Shown here: in pieces, positions 18,655 to 27,815 of the stretch
Layout of the letters: each line of letters begins with the position of its first letter
How positions within the stretch are numbered: the stretch's first letter is position 1
From: Pontibacter indicus
Lineage (GTDB): Bacteria > Bacteroidota > Bacteroidia > Cytophagales > Hymenobacteraceae
Assembly (NCBI RefSeq): GCF_900156345.1
Contig: NZ_FTPP01000004.1
Location: 1-64,000 of the forward strand
Reading direction: 5' to 3'
Length of the DNA stretch: 64,000 nucleotides
Made by a program: the position numbers and the translations under genes
Notes under the pieces: generated by a model
Database searches by the model: none
Seen by the model: only the letters and a program-made list of their open reading frames with translations
Told to the model about the DNA's origin: nothing

Positions 18655-18694
18655 ATAGGGGTACAGAGACCGGAGCTATGATCTAAAGAAAATT

Positions 18695-18740
18695 AAAAAG
18701 CGCAACGGGCCATGGTGTTAAATGGCCCGTTGCGCTTTTT
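18695..18740. terminator. Strong bidirectional terminator after the EnvC-like gene
   Basis: A perfect 19-base inverted repeat (18695-18713 and 18722-18740, arms AAAAAGCGCAACGGGCCAT and its complement) with an 8-base loop and A/T tracts on both ends. It lies 24 bases beyond the stop of the EnvC-like gene. Confidence 0.85.
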
Positions 18741-18763
18741 TTCTATCAGGTATAACAGGAGGT

Positions 18764-19999
18764 CTACTTTGGCCTGATCCAGCTTTCCGGGTTCAGGTTG
18801 GTGTTGTTTTTCCAGAGTTGGAACTGCAGTTCGGTTGTGCCGTTTGCATCGGTATACACTGTGCCAATCACATCTTTTGGTTTCACATCCTGGCCTTCCT
18901 TCACATTAACTGTGCGCAGCTTCGCGTATACCACGAAGTACTCGCCGTGCTGCACCATTACAATGTTGTTCATGCCTGGCACGCTGGCCACCGTGAGGAC
19001 CTTGCCTTCAAATATGGCGCGGGCTGGCTCTCCCTGGCTGGTCTGGATGTCGATTCCTCGGTTTTCTATCACTACGCCTTTCAGTACCGGGTGATTGTGC
19101 CGGCCAAACTTCTGCGAGATAAAGCCGCGCTCTACTGGCCAGGCCAGGCGACCGCGGTTTCCCGCAAACGAAGATGAGATAAGGGCAGCCTCCGGTGTGA
19201 GGGTGATCTTGCTGGAGCTTCCGCTGGTGGCGCGTCCTTCTTCGCGAGCGGCACGGGCAGCGCGGGCAATCTCCTCTTTCACGATGTCGGCGATGAGGTT
19301 ATCCAGCTTTCGGACGGCCTGCTGGCGCTGGGCCACTTCTTTTTTGAGCTGCTCTTCCTGCTTGCTTAGCTTTTGGATCATGGTGTCCTGTTGGCTGCGG
19401 AGCGAGAGCAGGTTTTTGTTTTCCACCACCTGCTTGTTCAGCAAACCACGCTTCGTTTCGCGCTGCGACTCCAGTGTGCGCAGTTGGCCCGTAAGAGCCG
19501 CCTGTACCTTATTGATCTGCTCTACCTGTTTCTTGCGGGCCTCGGAGTACTGCTGCAGGTAGCGCAGGCGGCGCACCATTTGGTTGAAAGAGTCGGCAGC
19601 GAAGACGAACATGAGCTTGTTGTAGCTGTTGGCGGTTTTGGAGGCGGCGTACACCATGGTGGCGTACTCGGCTTTCAGGCTTTCCAGGTCGGCCTGCAGT
19701 TCGCCTACTATACCTTCCGTTTCCTTCATGCCCGATTCCAGTAGCTGTATTTCCCTGGAAATGGTGCTGATCACCCCTTTCTGTACCGTAATTTTCTCCT
19801 GAATGGCGTTGAGCTGGCCAATAGAAGCCTCCTTCTGCACCTTGGTCTGCTGCAGAATGCGGTTCGCTTCTTTAATACGGTTTAGGTTCTCCTTCTTCTC
19901 TTTCTCGAGCTGCGCCTTCGACTTTTGTTTCTGGGCTTGGGTCACCAAAGGCAACAGCAGGATAATCAGGAAAAAGGCTGATTTGTAAAGGGCCTTCAT
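18764..19999 (-). CDS. EnvC-like murein hydrolase activator (coiled coil plus degenerate LytM/M23 domain)
   Basis: 411 residues. Signal peptide (FFLIILLLPLVTQAQ), a coiled coil from about 25 to 245 rich in Lys, Glu and Gln heptads, then an M23/LytM fold from about 285. The usual zinc ligands are mostly missing: the first motif HxGxD reads ENRGIDI, the HxH-type segment VxYAHL reads VVYAKL, and the final HxH reads LQFQLW. EnvC and NlpD-type proteins with such degenerate LytM domains do not cut peptidoglycan themselves but activate amidases at division sites, so I infer that role. It is the last gene of the envelope cluster that begins at 25719 and is followed by a strong terminator. Confidence 0.9.
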   Translation of the reverse strand: MKALYKSAFFLIILLLPLVTQAQKQKSKAQLEKEKKENLNRIKEANRILQQTKVQKEASIGQLNAIQEKITVQKGVISTISREIQLLESGMKETEGIVGELQADLESLKAEYATMVYAASKTANSYNKLMFVFAADSFNQMVRRLRYLQQYSEARKKQVEQINKVQAALTGQLRTLESQRETKRGLLNKQVVENKNLLSLRSQQDTMIQKLSKQEEQLKKEVAQRQQAVRKLDNLIADIVKEEIARAARAAREEGRATSGSSSKITLTPEAALISSSFAGNRGRLAWPVERGFISQKFGRHNHPVLKGVVIENRGIDIQTSQGEPARAIFEGKVLTVASVPGMNNIVMVQHGEYFVVYAKLRTVNVKEGQDVKPKDVIGTVYTDANGTTELQFQLWKNNTNLNPESWIRPK

Positions 20000-20083
20000 C
20001 AGAAATAGGGGGTATACTACACTTAGCCTACAAATATGGCAAAACTATATTGCCCGTACCAGAACCGCGGGGATTTTATTAGG

Positions 20084-20827
20084 CTAAAGGCGCTTGTAAC
20101 CAGACGGAACACTGAACGGAAACTCCAGCACGCCTTCGGAAACGGTCACTTTGGAATGGTTTAAGTTAAAGTCGGATATTTGGCCCGACTGCAGGATCTG
20201 CGCCAGCATGTTGTGCGCAAAAGGAACATCGCCCAGTGGCTGGAAGCTCTCGTACTGCACCACAATGCTGTTGCCAGATTGCTGGTCTTTGACATTAAGC
20301 TGCTGCAGTTTCAGATTCTCGGAGCTGATGAAGTAATCAAAGAGCAGGTTTTCACGCAGCTGCTGCACATGCTGCATCTGTCCCTGGGTAGTTGCTTTTT
20401 CGGAGCCGTTGGCCTGGTAGTTGCCCAGCAATATGGCCTGCACGACCTGAAAGTCGAGGGCTACGTTGAAGCGCTTGCTCAAAAAGGCGTAGTCAGTAGC
20501 GGCGTACTCGCGCTGGATGCGGTTCATCATGTACACCGAATCGGGTGTGAGCTTGATGCGGGCAGCCTCTATACCTAAGCCTGGTAGTACCGAGATCCAG
20601 ATCACGCTGTCCTTTTGCATGCGCAGGGCGTAACCTGACGTCGTGCTCTGGCCTTTGTCATCAAACTTAAGCTGGCCACGGGCATTCAGGTAGGTGAATT
20701 CCAAATTTTGGACAGTGACGTTGCCCACTGTTTCGGTGGCAGCAGTGGCGGCAGAAGGGATCGTTTCTTTTTTGCAGGCGGAAAACAGGAGTATACCCAG
20801 CAGGTATAGCAGGAGCTGTTTATTCAT
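20084..20827 (-). CDS. DUF4292 lipoprotein
   Basis: 247 residues. The N-terminus MNKQLLLYLLGILLFSAC is a lipoprotein signal peptide with the acylated Cys at 18. The body contains FTYLNARGQLKF, DSVIWISVLPGLGIEAARI and VQAILLGNY, typical of DUF4292, a LolA/LolB-like fold family found in Bacteroidota. Function is not established; a role in envelope lipoprotein or lipid handling is an inference from fold. The start overlaps the end of the TPR gene by eight bases, so the two are translationally coupled, and the EnvC-like gene follows. Confidence 0.88.
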   Translation of the reverse strand: MNKQLLLYLLGILLFSACKKETIPSAATAATETVGNVTVQNLEFTYLNARGQLKFDDKGQSTTSGYALRMQKDSVIWISVLPGLGIEAARIKLTPDSVYMMNRIQREYAATDYAFLSKRFNVALDFQVVQAILLGNYQANGSEKATTQGQMQHVQQLRENLLFDYFISSENLKLQQLNVKDQQSGNSIVVQYESFQPLGDVPFAHNMLAQILQSGQISDFNLNHSKVTVSEGVLEFPFSVPSGYKRL

Positions 20828-22592
20828 AGAGTTTCTTTTCTTTTATCTTTCTGTCAAGGAAAGCAGATGCTTCCCCCTTAAGCTTGGCCTTTTCCCACTG
20901 CCGGACCGCCTCGTCTTTTTTTCCTAGTTTAAATAGTACGTCGCCGTAATGCTCCACAATGGTGGCATCTTCGGAAACGGCAATGGCCTGCTCCAGGTAT
21001 TTCAGCGCACCTTCATAATCCTCCATTTTGTAGAGCACCCAGGCGTAGGTATCCAGGTAGGTGGGGTTAGCGGGATGCTGCTCGACTAGCCGGCCGGCCA
21101 TAGCCTTAGCTTTGGGCAGTTGCTCGCCGCGCAGCGACAGAAAATAACTGTAGTTGTTGAGCACGTGCTCGTTGTCGGGGTCCTGCGTAAGCACGGCCTC
21201 GTAGGCCTCGTCTGATTTTTTATACTCTTTGATGGAGTTGTAAACGTCTCCCAACTGGGCGTTGAACTGCGTTACCAGCTCAGGTTCGCTGGCCGAAAGG
21301 CGCTTGCCATGCTCCAGCGACTTGGCAGCCCGGTCGTAGTTTTTTTCAATCAGGTGGCCGGTGCCGTTGTAGAACCAGAACACAGCCTGGTTCGGGAACA
21401 ACTCAAGCGCCTGTTCCGAGTGCTTCACCAAATCGGCCGACTCACCCAGTTCTGCATCCAGCAGCACAATCTGCTGCCAGATCTTGAAGTGCGAGTCATC
21501 GAACTTCACCGCCTTGATGTAATTGCCGCGGGCCGACTCTTTTTTACCGATGATGGTTTGCAGGTCGCCGGCCACTGCGTAGGCTTTTGCCTCTTCAGGA
21601 TGGGACGCTATGGTGAGGTCCGCCAGCTCAAGGGCTATACCTTCTATGGCCGGGTTGGGCAGCTGCCGGATAAAATCCACCAGGATACGCACTTTGGTGT
21701 CGATGTCGAGGTCGGTGCTGGCAAAAGCGATCTTTACCTGTTTCTCAGATTCCGCCAGGTTGCCTTTCTGGCGGTGCAGGTCCGAGAGCATCAGGTGGGC
21801 GAACGGGTTGTTCGGCTCGATGCGGAGCGCGCGGTTAACCGTTTCGATGGCCACATCCGGCTTTTGGCTAGCATTATAGAGCTCGGCCTGGGCCAGCAGG
21901 TAGCGAATCTCGGTAGGGTTGGCCGCAATCAGTTTTTCGCCTTCGGCAAGGGCTTTGCCGATGTTCTTCTGGCGCAGGTATATCTGCTGGCGGTTCATGG
22001 AGAGTTGCTCCAGCGCGCCGTATTTTTTCTCGATGCGGTCATAGGTCTTCAGTGCATCGTCGTACTTGGACTGTGCCAGGTATAGCTCGGCGAGGTTGAA
22101 GAGGTACTGCTCCTGGTCAGGCACGTTGCGCATCAGGTCGTTGTAGGCCTGAGCCGCCTCGGTGTACTGCTTCTGTTCGGCGTGCAGCTGCGCCAGCAGC
22201 AGATAGTAATAGGGGTTCTGGGTATCGTTGGCGATGGCGGCCTGCGCAAAGGAAACGCCCGCTTTCGGGTTTTCCATCAACAGGTAGGTCTCGGCCAGCT
22301 TGTAGTTGAGCGCCGCGTTGTTGGGGGTAACGGCGTATGCCTTCTGGAACTGGCCAAGCGCCTGCTTGTAGTCCTCCAGCATAAAGAATTTCATGCCCTC
22401 CAGAAACAATGCCTCGCTCAGCAGCTTTTCCTGCTCGCTCGGTTCGGGCTGCGGCACAGGTACAGCTACCTGCTCCGTCTCGCTCTTCTCCTTGCCCTTC
22501 TTCTTTTTCTTCTTAGACTGGGCCTGGCTTTCGCCGGTCGCGACCAGTGCAAGGCAGCAAGTAGCGAGCACAATGTTTCTGAATCGGGTCAT
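20820..22592 (-). CDS. Secreted tetratricopeptide repeat protein
   Basis: 590 residues: signal peptide (IVLATCCLALVATGESQA), a Lys-rich linker (KKKKKKGKEKSE) and then about a dozen TPR units from residue 60 to the end, for example DYKQALGQFQKAYAVTPNNAALNYKL-type repeats with the expected Ala/Gly at position 8 and Ala at 20. TPR proteins are scaffolds; no enzymatic domain is visible. It overlaps the DUF4292 gene by eight bases and follows the nucleotidyltransferase after 12 bases, the arrangement found in many Bacteroidota genomes. Confidence 0.9.
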   Translation of the reverse strand: MTRFRNIVLATCCLALVATGESQAQSKKKKKKGKEKSETEQVAVPVPQPEPSEQEKLLSEALFLEGMKFFMLEDYKQALGQFQKAYAVTPNNAALNYKLAETYLLMENPKAGVSFAQAAIANDTQNPYYYLLLAQLHAEQKQYTEAAQAYNDLMRNVPDQEQYLFNLAELYLAQSKYDDALKTYDRIEKKYGALEQLSMNRQQIYLRQKNIGKALAEGEKLIAANPTEIRYLLAQAELYNASQKPDVAIETVNRALRIEPNNPFAHLMLSDLHRQKGNLAESEKQVKIAFASTDLDIDTKVRILVDFIRQLPNPAIEGIALELADLTIASHPEEAKAYAVAGDLQTIIGKKESARGNYIKAVKFDDSHFKIWQQIVLLDAELGESADLVKHSEQALELFPNQAVFWFYNGTGHLIEKNYDRAAKSLEHGKRLSASEPELVTQFNAQLGDVYNSIKEYKKSDEAYEAVLTQDPDNEHVLNNYSYFLSLRGEQLPKAKAMAGRLVEQHPANPTYLDTYAWVLYKMEDYEGALKYLEQAIAVSEDATIVEHYGDVLFKLGKKDEAVRQWEKAKLKGEASAFLDRKIKEKKLYE

Positions 22593-22604
22593 AAATTGGG
22601 TATG

Positions 22605-23612
22605 CTAATCTTTGAGCGTGTTGTAGTCACCAAGGCTCAGGTCCGACTGGCGACCTTCATAGGAAACAAAATTACCTACCATTGAGTTTGCTATGTTTCC
22701 GTTTTTGATGGTGGAGTCCTTCTGAACAATCGAGTTGCTCACAATAGACTCGAGTACGCTGGTGTTGTCTCCTATGGAAACGTGCGGGCCTACCACTGAA
22801 TTGTGAATCACGGCATTCTCTCCGATATACACGGGCGGTATGATCACGGAGTTCTGTATCTGGGCGGACGTAGCCACTAAGTCCTTCTCGTCTTTGATAT
22901 ACTCTAAATAGCGTTGATTGGTGTAAACGGTTGCGTTTTTATTGCCACAATCGAGCCATTCTGAAATAACGGCCGGAATAAATTTCGTGCCTTTGTTTTT
23001 CATGTTCTCCAGCGCGTTCGTCAGCTGGTACTCGCCCTTGTCTTTGATGTCGTTGTCAAGCAGGTACTGCAGCTCGCTGCGCAGGTAAGCACCGTCTTTG
23101 AAGTAGTAGATGCCGATGATGGCCATGTCCGACACGAACTCCTGCGGCTTCTCCACAAAGTCGGTGATCTCGCCATTGTCGCCCAGCTTCACCACGCCAA
23201 ACGGACGCGGGTCCTCCACGCGCTGCACCCAGATGGTGCCGTCGGCGTTGGTGTCGAGCTGGAAGTCGGCTTTGAACAGGGTGTCGGCAAAAGCCACCAC
23301 TACCTTGCCTTCCAGCGAATCCTGCGCGCACATGATGGCGTGCGCCGTGCCCAGGGCTTCTTCTTGGTAATAGATGCTGCCCTTGGCGCCCACAGACTTG
23401 GCGATGGCTACCAGGTCGCGCTCCACGGCCTCGCCGAAGTGACCGATGATGAACGCCACTTCCTCGATCGGCTCGTGACAAACTTTGGCAATGTCTTCTA
23501 CCAGGCGCTGCACGATGGGCTTGCCTGCGATAGGTATAAGCGGTTTAGGAACTGTAAGTGTGTGTGGGCGCATGCGCTTGCCCATACCTGCCATAGGTAC
23601 AATAATCCTCAT
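22605..23612 (-). CDS. Sugar-phosphate nucleotidyltransferase with C-terminal left-handed beta-helix
   Basis: 335 residues from the ATG at 23612, which places the nucleotide-binding motif MRIIVPMAGMGKRMRPHTL at the very N-terminus; an extension to 23663 would precede that motif and is unlikely. Residues 1-235 form the nucleotidyltransferase fold (PKPLIPIAGKPIVQ, and VVAFADTLF with the metal-binding Asp). The remainder contains hexapeptide-like repeats (PPVYIGENAVIHNSVVG, VSIGDNTSV). The enzyme makes an NDP-sugar from a sugar phosphate and NTP; the substrate cannot be read from sequence, though glucose-1-phosphate is common. It sits between dut and the TPR gene in the envelope cluster. Confidence 0.9.
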   Translation of the reverse strand: MRIIVPMAGMGKRMRPHTLTVPKPLIPIAGKPIVQRLVEDIAKVCHEPIEEVAFIIGHFGEAVERDLVAIAKSVGAKGSIYYQEEALGTAHAIMCAQDSLEGKVVVAFADTLFKADFQLDTNADGTIWVQRVEDPRPFGVVKLGDNGEITDFVEKPQEFVSDMAIIGIYYFKDGAYLRSELQYLLDNDIKDKGEYQLTNALENMKNKGTKFIPAVISEWLDCGNKNATVYTNQRYLEYIKDEKDLVATSAQIQNSVIIPPVYIGENAVIHNSVVGPHVSIGDNTSVLESIVSNSIVQKDSTIKNGNIANSMVGNFVSYEGRQSDLSLGDYNTLKD

Positions 23613-23753
23613 AGCTATTTGTTTATGGATTGAAAAATGTAACCGGACGAGGGGCCCGGCCACTATTGGTTTTGATTAATACTGTATTCTGAATGTTTGG
23701 TTTAAGCCCTCGCTAAAAAGAAAGAAAAGACGGGCTATACCTTGTGTGACGGT

Positions 23754-24203
23754 TTACTTGGTACCCGTGCTGCCGTAGCCGCCAGCGCCACGTTCGGTGT
23801 CGGTCAGTACTTCAGCTTCAGCCCAAGCCACACGCTCGTAACGGGCCACCACCATTTGGGCCACGCGCTCACCATCTTCCACCACAAAGTCTTGATCACT
23901 CAGGTTGACCAGCAGCACCTTGATCTCGCCACGGTAGTCGGCATCGATGGTGCCAGGACTGTTTACGATGGAAATGCCGTGCTTGTAGGCCAGTCCGGAG
24001 CGGGGTCTGATCTGTGCCTCGTGCCCTTCGGGTAGCTCCATGAAAAGGCCGGTAGGTATAAGGGCGCGCTGCAGCGGCTTTAGGGTAACAGGTGCTTCCA
24101 GGTTGGCGCGCAGGTCCATACCTGCCGAGTGCTCGGTCTGGTAAACCGGCAGCGCATGTTTGGATTGGTTAATGACTTTAACCGGTACGTTCGTCTTGTT
24201 CAT
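23754..24203 (-). CDS. dut: Deoxyuridine 5'-triphosphate nucleotidohydrolase (dUTPase)
   Basis: 149 residues, a trimeric dUTPase that hydrolyses dUTP to dUMP and pyrophosphate. All five motifs are visible: [35 protein letters not shown] with the catalytic Asp, GERVAQMVV and the C-terminal Phe-less version of motif 5, [10 protein letters not shown]. It starts 16 bases after the flippase gene ends on the same strand. Confidence 0.97.
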   Translation of the reverse strand: MNKTNVPVKVINQSKHALPVYQTEHSAGMDLRANLEAPVTLKPLQRALIPTGLFMELPEGHEAQIRPRSGLAYKHGISIVNSPGTIDADYRGEIKVLLVNLSDQDFVVEDGERVAQMVVARYERVAWAEAEVLTDTERGAGGYGSTGTK

Positions 24204-24219
24204 CTATTAAAGATAAAGA

Positions 24220-25719
24220 TTATTTTTTAGTTAGAAAGTAAGACCGCTCCCTGAACCAGATCACCGCCAGGAAAACGCCACATAAGGCCAGATGGTATGC
24301 ATGACGCAGCCAGAAGTTCTCGACAGGTATAAGATAGGCCACCAGCACCAGCACCGTAGCCAGCGCGATGTAGCCCAGAATGGTTTTGACAGGGTAGGGG
24401 ATCGGGTAGTGCACATTGCCGAGCAGGTAAGTGGCCAGTGCCATACCTACGTAGCAAATGAGCGTGGCGATGGCCGAGCCCATGTAGCCCAATATAGGTA
24501 TAAGCAGCAGGTTGAAACCAATCGTAACGGCCGCGCCGCCAAAGCTGATGTAGGTGCCGAAATGTGTTTTGTCGGTGAGCTTGAACCAGACGGTGAGGTT
24601 GTAATAGATACCCAGAAAGAGGTTGGCCAACAGAAGTATCGGCACTACGATGAGACCCTCGTGGTATTCGGGTCTGCGTAGAAACAGATCGGCGAAAAGA
24701 TCAGCGTTGATGGAAACGAACAGGAAGATAAAAGCACAGGCGATCACAAACCATTTCATGACAAGGGCAAAGGCCTGTGGCGAGTCTTTTTCCTGCGCCT
24801 GCGAGAAAAAGAATGGCTCGGCAGCGTAACGGAAAGCCTGTATGGCCAGCGTCATAAAGATGGCGAGTTTGTAGCAGGCACTGTAAATACCCACTGCAGC
24901 GAAATTGCTCCGGTTCGGGTAGAACCCCTCCGGCAGGAAACGCTCCAGCATAATACGGTCGATCACCTCGTTCACCATACCTGCCAGACCCATAAACAAA
25001 AGGGGCCAGGCATAGGCGAGCATGGGTTTAAGATGTTCAAAGTCGAGCCTGAACCTGAAAATGCTGAACTCTTTCCAGAGCATGGGGATCAAGGCGGCGT
25101 TGGCCACCAGGTTGATGAGAAAGATGTAGCCAATTCCAAAATCAGGATTATACAGGCGTGAGGCGAGTGGCTGAAGACTTTGCAGATACTCGCCTTCAGC
25201 TATCTGCCGCATGAGCAGGAAGATAAACGTATTGGCGCCAACCGTGATGAAGATGTTGAGCAGCTTGATACTCGCAAACTTGATGGCCTTGTTCTGATGT
25301 CGCAGCCAGGCAAAAGGTATGGCTACGATGGCATCGATGGCCAGCACAATGTCCAGCCACACCACATATTCCTTGTGCTCCGGAATGCCAACGTAATCGG
25401 CGATGGGCTGCGAAAAGAGCAGCAGTATACCTGTAAAAACTGTGCTGGTCAGGATAATGGTGCTCAGCACGCGGTTGTATACTTCCTTAGGCTCGTTCTC
25501 GGGTTTGTTGGCGAAACGGAAGAAGGCCGTTTCCATGCCGTAGGTATAGACGATATTGAAAAACGCCACAAAAGCATACAACAACGACACGACACCAAAT
25601 GCCTCCGCATGGAAGACATAGGTATGGATAGGTACAAGCAAATAATTGAGCGCGCGGCCCACGATGCTGCTAAGTCCGTAGGCAGCCGTTTGCCCGACCA
25701 GTTTTTTGGCGATGCTCAT
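24220..25719 (-). CDS. Polysaccharide biosynthesis flippase (Wzx/MATE-like)
   Basis: 499 residues with about fourteen hydrophobic segments. The N-terminus KKLVGQTAAYGLSSIVGRALNYLLVPIHTYVFHAEAFGVVSLLYAF is the hallmark of the polysaccharide export/oligosaccharide flippase family, which moves lipid-linked sugars across the inner membrane. Charged residues in helices (GMETAFFRFANK) fit. Substrate unknown. It begins the envelope cluster flippase-dut-nucleotidyltransferase-TPR-DUF4292-EnvC. Confidence 0.9.
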   Translation of the reverse strand: MSIAKKLVGQTAAYGLSSIVGRALNYLLVPIHTYVFHAEAFGVVSLLYAFVAFFNIVYTYGMETAFFRFANKPENEPKEVYNRVLSTIILTSTVFTGILLLFSQPIADYVGIPEHKEYVVWLDIVLAIDAIVAIPFAWLRHQNKAIKFASIKLLNIFITVGANTFIFLLMRQIAEGEYLQSLQPLASRLYNPDFGIGYIFLINLVANAALIPMLWKEFSIFRFRLDFEHLKPMLAYAWPLLFMGLAGMVNEVIDRIMLERFLPEGFYPNRSNFAAVGIYSACYKLAIFMTLAIQAFRYAAEPFFFSQAQEKDSPQAFALVMKWFVIACAFIFLFVSINADLFADLFLRRPEYHEGLIVVPILLLANLFLGIYYNLTVWFKLTDKTHFGTYISFGGAAVTIGFNLLLIPILGYMGSAIATLICYVGMALATYLLGNVHYPIPYPVKTILGYIALATVLVLVAYLIPVENFWLRHAYHLALCGVFLAVIWFRERSYFLTKK

Positions 25720-25767
25720 GCGTTTGTTTTAGGGCAGGTAGGTATAGGTGTAAGCTTAAAAAGACAG

Positions 25768-25807
25768 AACGCGCTATACCTGTCTTTTATGATAGGTATA
25801 GCGCGTT
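25768..25807. terminator. Hairpin built from an inverted GGTATAG pair
   Basis: AACGCGCTATACCT (25768-25781) and AGGTATAGCGCGTT (25794-25807) form a perfect 14-base stem with a 12-base loop. It lies 16 bases beyond the stop codon of the enoyl-CoA hydratase gene, where a terminator would be expected, but it lacks a pure T tract. Further single copies of the word lie at 25741 and 25814. Confidence 0.65.
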
Positions 25808-25822
25808 GCTGTAGGTATAGCA

Positions 25823-26605
25823 TTAGGCGCCTTTGAAGATAGCCTTGCGCTTCTCCAGGAATGCGTTGGTGCCTTCCACAAAATCTTCGGAAGAGCAGCA
25901 GCGGGCAAACGAGTTCGCCTCGGTCTGGTAGCCGTCCTCGTCTTTGTCGTACACGGCGTTCACGCAGTCAATTACAAGTCCGATGGCCAGTGGCGCCTTG
26001 GTCAGAATCTTGCCCATGATTTCCATACACTTCGGCATCAGTTCTTCGGCTGGCACTACGTGATTTACCAGTCCGAGTGCTTTGGCCTCTGCCGCACCGA
26101 TCATGTCGGCGGTCATCATCAACTCCATCGCCTTGCCTTTGCCAATGAGTTGTGTCAGGCGCTGTGTGCCCCCGTAGCCAGGTATCAGGCCCAAGTTTAC
26201 CTCCGGCTGACCAAAGCGGGCACCCTCGCTGGCAACGCGCATGTGGCAGGCCATGGCCAGCTCGCAACCACCACCCAGCGCAAAGCCATTCACGGCTGCA
26301 ATTACTGGTTTGGTGCAGCGTTCGATCATGCTGAAAACCTCCTGGCCGCGCTCCGCAAATCCGCGTGCGTTCACGTCGCTCAGTTCCGCGATCTCCGCAA
26401 TGTCGGCGCCCGCCACAAAGGCTTTCTCGCCGGCACCGATAAAGATAGCGCCCTTCACAGCAGGGTCGTCATACACTTGCTGTATGGCAGCCTTGATCTC
26501 CCGGATGGTGTCGATGTTGAGGGCATTGAGCTTATCTGCACGGTTGATGGTAATAACCAAAACGCCATTCTCAAGGTTGAGCAGCAGGTTTTCGTATAGA
26601 GACAT
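25823..26605 (-). CDS. Enoyl-CoA hydratase/isomerase family protein
   Basis: 260 residues, crotonase fold. The oxyanion hole residues are in KAFVAGADI and NGFALGGGCELAMA. Both catalytic glutamates of the hydratases are present as E115 (GGGCELA) and E135 (GQPEVNLGLIPGYGGTQRL), 20 residues apart as in rat crotonase. It should hydrate 2-trans-enoyl-CoA in beta-oxidation or a related pathway; the exact chain-length preference is unknown. It stands alone, divergent from the DUF3078 gene. Confidence 0.92.
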   Translation of the reverse strand: MSLYENLLLNLENGVLVITINRADKLNALNIDTIREIKAAIQQVYDDPAVKGAIFIGAGEKAFVAGADIAEIAELSDVNARGFAERGQEVFSMIERCTKPVIAAVNGFALGGGCELAMACHMRVASEGARFGQPEVNLGLIPGYGGTQRLTQLIGKGKAMELMMTADMIGAAEAKALGLVNHVVPAEELMPKCMEIMGKILTKAPLAIGLVIDCVNAVYDKDEDGYQTEANSFARCCSSEDFVEGTNAFLEKRKAIFKGA

Positions 26606-26640
26606 AGTGTAATGCTATATGGGTATTTAGATAACAGCAG

Positions 26641-26648
26641 CAAATATA
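26641..26648 (-). promoter_or_regulatory. Possible -7 element for the enoyl-CoA hydratase gene
   Basis: Minus-strand TATATTTG matches TAnnTTTG, 35 bases before the ATG at 26605. No -33 box at standard spacing. Confidence 0.35.
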
Positions 26649-26753
26649 GGGGTGATTTAGTTAAATCCCTAAAATGCAATCCGGCAATGGCTCAGTTCTA
26701 ATGGCCCTTCGCTAAAGTTTCAACACAGATCCGCCCCTTTGTCCCCGATTTGT

Positions 26754-26761
26754 TATATTTG
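26754..26761 (+). promoter_or_regulatory. Possible -7 element for the DUF3078 gene
   Basis: TATATTTG on the plus strand fits TAnnTTTG, 44 bases before the ATG at 26806. A TTTG lies only 12 bases upstream, too close for a standard -33 box. Confidence 0.4.
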
Positions 26762-26805
26762 CACAATTTTTCAATGGCATTACGATCACTTTATACCTTA
26801 TTTTC

Positions 26806-27786
26806 ATGCTTAAGGCCCTATTGCGCATTCTTTCCCTATTTATACTTCTTTCACATTTCAGCTTAGTCTCTACTTCCGCCCAGGACATCCCGGTTCCTGT
26901 TCAAAATCCTTTGGCTGATACGGCAGCGGCGCCCAACATCTGGGATTTTGGTGGCACGGGTACGGTCAATTTCAGCCAGGTGAGTTTGAGTAACTGGGCG
27001 GCAGGCGGGCAGAGTTCGCTGTCGGCACTGGGTATTCTGAATCTCTATGGTAATTACAAAAAGGGCAAAAACGCCTGGAACAATACCCTGGACCTGACTT
27101 ACGGTACGGTAAAGCTGCAGGAACAGCGCCTCCGCAAGAGTGACGATCGGCTAGAACTGAACCTGAAGTACGGGCGGCAGGCCTCGAGCAAATGGTTTTA
27201 CACGGCGCAGCTCAACACCCGCACCCAGATTAGCCCGACTTATACCCCGGAGCGGGATTCGGTGATCTCCAATTTCATGGCGCCCGCCTTTGTGCTGGCC
27301 TCCATCGGGATGGACTACAAGCCTAACTCTAAGCTCTCGGTCTTCATCTCTCCTTTTACTGGCAAGTTCACGGCAGTGCTCAACCAGCGTATGGCCGATT
27401 ACGGTGCTTTCGGGGTAGAGCCAGCGCAGCGTGACTTGGAAGGTAATCTTATACCGGGTACAGGAGAGCGGCTGCGCGAAGAGTTCGGTGGCTTTGTGAA
27501 CGTGCGCTTTCGCAATGAAATCTTCAAGAATGTGACCCTACAATCCAAGGCCGACCTATTTTCGAACTACCTGCACAATGCCAAGAACATCGATGTGAGC
27601 TGGGAGAACCTGGTGAACTTCAAGGTGAACAAATTTTTGTCGGCCAGCCTCTTCCTGCACATGATCTACGATGACGATATCCTGATCGATGTGGACCGGA
27701 GCGGTGATGGGACGTTGGACGGAAAAGGACCCCGTTTGCAGCTGAAAGAAACCCTGGGAATAGGATTTTCTTATAAATTCGAATAG
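26806..27786 (+). CDS. DUF3078 family exported protein
   Basis: 326 residues with a signal peptide (RILSLFILLSHFSLVSTSAQ). The body has alternating strands rich in aromatic residues and the DUF3078 signature FGGTGTVNFSQVSLSNWAAGGQSS plus WNNTLDLTYG. The protein ends with an aromatic strand (GIGFSYKFE), as expected of an outer-membrane beta-barrel. Function unknown. It is divergent from the enoyl-CoA hydratase gene. Confidence 0.87.
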   Translation: MLKALLRILSLFILLSHFSLVSTSAQDIPVPVQNPLADTAAAPNIWDFGGTGTVNFSQVSLSNWAAGGQSSLSALGILNLYGNYKKGKNAWNNTLDLTYGTVKLQEQRLRKSDDRLELNLKYGRQASSKWFYTAQLNTRTQISPTYTPERDSVISNFMAPAFVLASIGMDYKPNSKLSVFISPFTGKFTAVLNQRMADYGAFGVEPAQRDLEGNLIPGTGERLREEFGGFVNVRFRNEIFKNVTLQSKADLFSNYLHNAKNIDVSWENLVNFKVNKFLSASLFLHMIYDDDILIDVDRSGDGTLDGKGPRLQLKETLGIGFSYKFE

Positions 27787-27815
27787 TAAACTTTTGTCGC
27801 ACACATCTTGTTATT

